A stretch of DNA of 7,160 nucleotides, from contig DATGKK010000059.1 of assembly GCA_035294725.1 (NCBI GenBank), positions 1 through 7,160 of the forward strand, written 5' to 3'. A program made the position numbers and the translations under genes. The notes below the pieces were generated by a model. That model searched no databases and was not told where the DNA came from. It worked only from the letters and a program-made list of their open reading frames with translations. Positions 4,913 to 7,160 of this stretch are shown here, piece after piece. The first letter of the stretch is position 1. Every line of letters starts with the position of its first letter. The stretch is from DATGKK01 sp035294725. GTDB taxonomy: Bacteria > Actinomycetota > Acidimicrobiia > Acidimicrobiales > Bog-793.

Positions 4913-7023
4913 GCGACGAGCCGGGCGACGACAGCGGGAAGAAGAGCCTGCCGGGCGTCGGCGTCGGCGTGCCGTGCCCTCCGGGTTACGAGCAGGAGGG
5001 TGTCGCGGCCACCGTGCCGGGCTGCGACGAGCCGGAGGCGAGGTGGGAGCCCTCACCCGAGCTGCCGGCGGACGGGGCGGGCGTGGCCGACACGGATCTC
5101 GCCGCGCTCCTGCCCGACGAGCGTGGGGAGCGGAGCGTGGCGGCCGCGAGCGAGAGGTCGTACCTCGGCACCGAGCGCCGCCCCCGCGACACCTCGGAGC
5201 GCTCCCTCGGCGACTTCACGACCACCCCCGCGATCCTGCGCCTCGTGCCGATCGGGATCGCCGTCGGGGCACTGGGCGCCGGCATCTCGCTCGCGCTGCT
5301 GGACATGATCGGGTTCTTCACCAACCTCTTCTACTACCAGCGCCTCAGCGTGCAGCTCACCTCGCCGAACGCGAACACGCTCGGGGCGATCGCCCTCGTG
5401 ATCCCGATCGGCGGGGGGCTCATCGTCGGGCTCATGGCGCGCTACGGCTCCGAGCAGATCCGCGGCCATGGGATCCCCGAGGCGATGGAGAACATCCTCA
5501 TCAACGGCTCCAAGGTCCAGCCCCGCCTCGCGATCTTGAAGCCGATCTCGTCGGCCGTCAGCATCGGGACCGGCGGGCCGTTCGGCGCCGAGGGGCCGAT
5601 CATCCTGACCGGCGGAGCCGTTGGCTCGATCGTGGGGCAGCTGTTCCGGCTGACGGCCGCCCAGCGCCGGGCCCTGCTCGTCGCCGGCGCCGCGGCGGGG
5701 ATGAGCGCCGTGTTCGGGACGCCCGTCGCGGCGACCCTGTTCGGTGTCGAGCTGCTGGCCTTCGAGTTCAAGCCCCGGTCCATGGTCCTGATCGGCCTCG
5801 CCTCGGCGACCGCCGACGGCCTGCGCATGGTGATGGCGTCGGCGGGGCTCGTCCATCCCCAGCCGCTCTTCCCGGTCCCGGGACATCCTCCTCTCGGCGG
5901 GCTCGTGCTCGCCGGCGCCGCCGCCATCGGGCTCGCGACCGGGCTCGGAGCGTGGGTGATGACTCAGGCCGTCTACCGCTGCGGAGACTTGTTCAAGAAG
6001 CTGACCGGACACCTGCACTGGATGTGGTGGCCGCTCATCGGCGGCCTCGTCATCGGTCTCGGAGGCCTCGTCGACCCGAGAGCATTAGGCGTCGGCTACA
6101 ACACGATCCACCTCGAGCTCCTCGGCCGGCTGAGCCTCGAGGCGATGGCCGTCCTCCTCGTCGTCAAGATGGTCATCTGGGCCGCCGGTCTTGGTGGCGG
6201 CACGAGCGGCGGCATCCTTGCACCCATCCTCATGATGGGAGCCGCGATCGGGGGCATCCTCGGCCACGTCCTTCCCGGGGCGTCGGTCGGCGCCTTCGCC
6301 CTCATCGGCATGTCGGGCTCCCTCGGCGGGGTGACGCGCTCGCCCTTCACCGCCATCGTCTTCGCCTTCGAGCTCACCCACGACGAGAACATCCTCCTCG
6401 CGCTGCTCGTCGCCGCCACCGTCGCCCACCTCGTGAGCGTGCTCACCCTGAAGCGCTCCATCCTCACCGAGAAGGTGGCACGCCGGGGGTTCCACGTCAT
6501 GCGGGAGTACGCCGTCGACCCCCTCGAGGCGACGTTCGTGCGCGAGGTCATGCACACCGATCTCTACACGGTCGAGCAGGACCGCACGGTTGCCGACCTG
6601 TACGACTCGCTGCCAGAAGGCTCCCCCGAGCGGCGCCAGCGCCTGTACCCGGTCCTCGACGCCGCCGGCGCCCTCGTCGGCGTCGTCCCGTTCTCGGCAC
6701 TGCTCGCGGCGAGGGCGAACGGCGGCGAGCCGCTCGCAACGGTCATGGTCCCGGTCACCGCGGTCGCCCATCCCGACGAGATCCTCCGAGGCGTTGCGGA
6801 CCGGATGGCCGCCCTCGGGCTCGGAGCGCTGCCGGTGGTGGACCGGAAGGACCCGAGCCATCTCGAGGGGCTTGTGAGCCAGTTCGACCTTCTCGAGGCG
6901 CGCCAGAAGCTGCTCGAGGAGGAGCGCCACGCGGAACGCGTCCTCACCCTCCGCAGGGTGCGGCCGGCGCAGGCCCGCACCGAGGATCCCGAGGTGCCTG
7001 CCCTCGAGGAGGCCGACGCCTAG
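4909..7023 (+). CDS. CLC-family chloride channel / anion transporter with two CBS domains
   Basis: This encodes 704 residues. A hydrophilic N-terminal region (1-108) precedes a polytopic membrane core (about 109-513) and a cytoplasmic tail with two CBS domains (about 543-600, VREVMHTDLYTVEQDRTVADL; about 609-668, LATVMVPVTAVAHPDE) and a charged end. CLC proteins move chloride or other anions across the inner membrane as channels or proton-coupled exchangers; CBS pairs usually bind adenine nucleotides and gate the protein. The three CLC signatures are present: GHGIP (186-190), GAEGP (226-230, external gating glutamate E228) and GGILAP (434-439). Compared with E. coli ClcA, the chloride-binding serine is H187, the region of the internal proton glutamate reads VELLAF with L282 where E203 is expected, and the chloride-binding tyrosine position appears to be L519 in SILTEK. 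GTG 4909 is chosen because GAGGGG lies 5 bases upstream; a shorter start within the N-terminal region cannot be excluded, as no in-frame ATG occurs before the membrane core. It has its own upstream gap of 148 bases. Confidence 0.94.
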   Translation: MSDEPGDDSGKKSLPGVGVGVPCPPGYEQEGVAATVPGCDEPEARWEPSPELPADGAGVADTDLAALLPDERGERSVAAASERSYLGTERRPRDTSERSLGDFTTTPAILRLVPIGIAVGALGAGISLALLDMIGFFTNLFYYQRLSVQLTSPNANTLGAIALVIPIGGGLIVGLMARYGSEQIRGHGIPEAMENILINGSKVQPRLAILKPISSAVSIGTGGPFGAEGPIILTGGAVGSIVGQLFRLTAAQRRALLVAGAAAGMSAVFGTPVAATLFGVELLAFEFKPRSMVLIGLASATADGLRMVMASAGLVHPQPLFPVPGHPPLGGLVLAGAAAIGLATGLGAWVMTQAVYRCGDLFKKLTGHLHWMWWPLIGGLVIGLGGLVDPRALGVGYNTIHLELLGRLSLEAMAVLLVVKMVIWAAGLGGGTSGGILAPILMMGAAIGGILGHVLPGASVGAFALIGMSGSLGGVTRSPFTAIVFAFELTHDENILLALLVAATVAHLVSVLTLKRSILTEKVARRGFHVMREYAVDPLEATFVREVMHTDLYTVEQDRTVADLYDSLPEGSPERRQRLYPVLDAAGALVGVVPFSALLAARANGGEPLATVMVPVTAVAHPDEILRGVADRMAALGLGALPVVDRKDPSHLEGLVSQFDLLEARQKLLEEERHAERVLTLRRVRPAQARTEDPEVPALEEADA

Positions 7024-7040
7024 GAGCGTGAGTCAGAACC

Positions 7041-7068
7041 GGCCAGTCGGCCAGATCCGACGATCGGA
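7041..7068. terminator. Possible weak terminator: two small hairpins after the CLC gene
   Basis: GGCC-AGTC-GGCC (7041-7052) and TCCGA-CGA-TCGGA (7056-7068) lie in tandem 18-45 bases after the CLC stop. Each stem is short and there is no T-run, so this is only a candidate transcript end. The rest of the sequence to the right edge holds no gene I can support. Confidence 0.25.
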
Positions 7069-7160
7069 CTCGTTGTCATCATGAAACACTCCAGCCTCAG
7101 GGTTGAAGGATGCGCCCGACGTCAGCAAGCTGGCAAGGCGCTGCGACCCGCGTGTTCACG

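Noticed and set aside
4974..7031. Plus-strand open frame of 685 codons in another frame over the CLC gene
   Set aside because: The product is almost entirely Arg, Pro, Gly, Ala and His, as expected when a high-GC gene is read out of frame. The CLC and CBS motifs are all in the other frame.
7033..7158. Minus-strand frame ending TGA at 7035 that might be a gene end or a transposase remnant
   Set aside because: It is closed by a TGA at 7158-7156 as well, lacks a good start, and shows no terminal inverted repeat or target duplication, so there is no support for a mobile element.
7081..7160. Possible start of a further gene at the right edge (ATG 7081 or ATG 7110)
   Set aside because: Only 17-26 codons are visible, the two candidate frames conflict, and neither product resembles a family I know.

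Overview
The window is very GC-rich, with strong G/C preference at third codon positions, GTG as well as ATG starts, and genes packed end to end. Together with the protein families seen, this suggests chromosomal DNA of a high-GC actinobacterium. That is an inference: there is no rRNA or marker gene here to settle it. I see no tRNA, rRNA, CRISPR array, insertion sequence or phage gene.

Layout. Positions 1-2511 hold two minus-strand genes. A flavin-dependent oxidoreductase of the phytoene desaturase / hydroxysqualene dehydroxylase type (2511-784) is followed, with an ATGA stop/start overlap, by a DUF2071 (YqjF-like) gene that runs off the left edge. Positions 2512-2594 are a short divergent control region with a 13-bp palindrome and weak -10-like boxes. 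Positions 2595-4760 carry three tightly spaced plus-strand genes: a 300-residue protein I do not recognise, a second and quite different DUF2071 protein, and a DCC-family (DUF393) thiol-disulfide oxidoreductase. A perfect 12-bp hairpin lies at the start of the last gene. Positions 4761-4908 are a regulatory gap with an inverted repeat, a possible promoter and a 19-codon leader reading frame. Positions 4909-7023 encode a 704-residue CLC-type anion transporter with two C-terminal CBS domains. The last 137 bases hold small hairpins and no gene I can support.

How the genes may work together. The two divergent arms each carry a DUF2071 gene, one behind a flavoenzyme and one between an unknown protein and a dithiol protein. 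The tight couplings (ATGA at 784-787, TGAGATG at 3495-3501, GTGA at 4263-4266) suggest each arm is one transcript, and the shared 83-bp gap suggests joint control. A redox module acting on an isoprenoid or other lipid is a reasonable guess, but neither the substrate nor the role of DUF2071 can be read from the sequence. The CLC gene looks like a separate unit with its own leader. Its anion-site and proton-path residues differ from those of the model E. coli exchanger.
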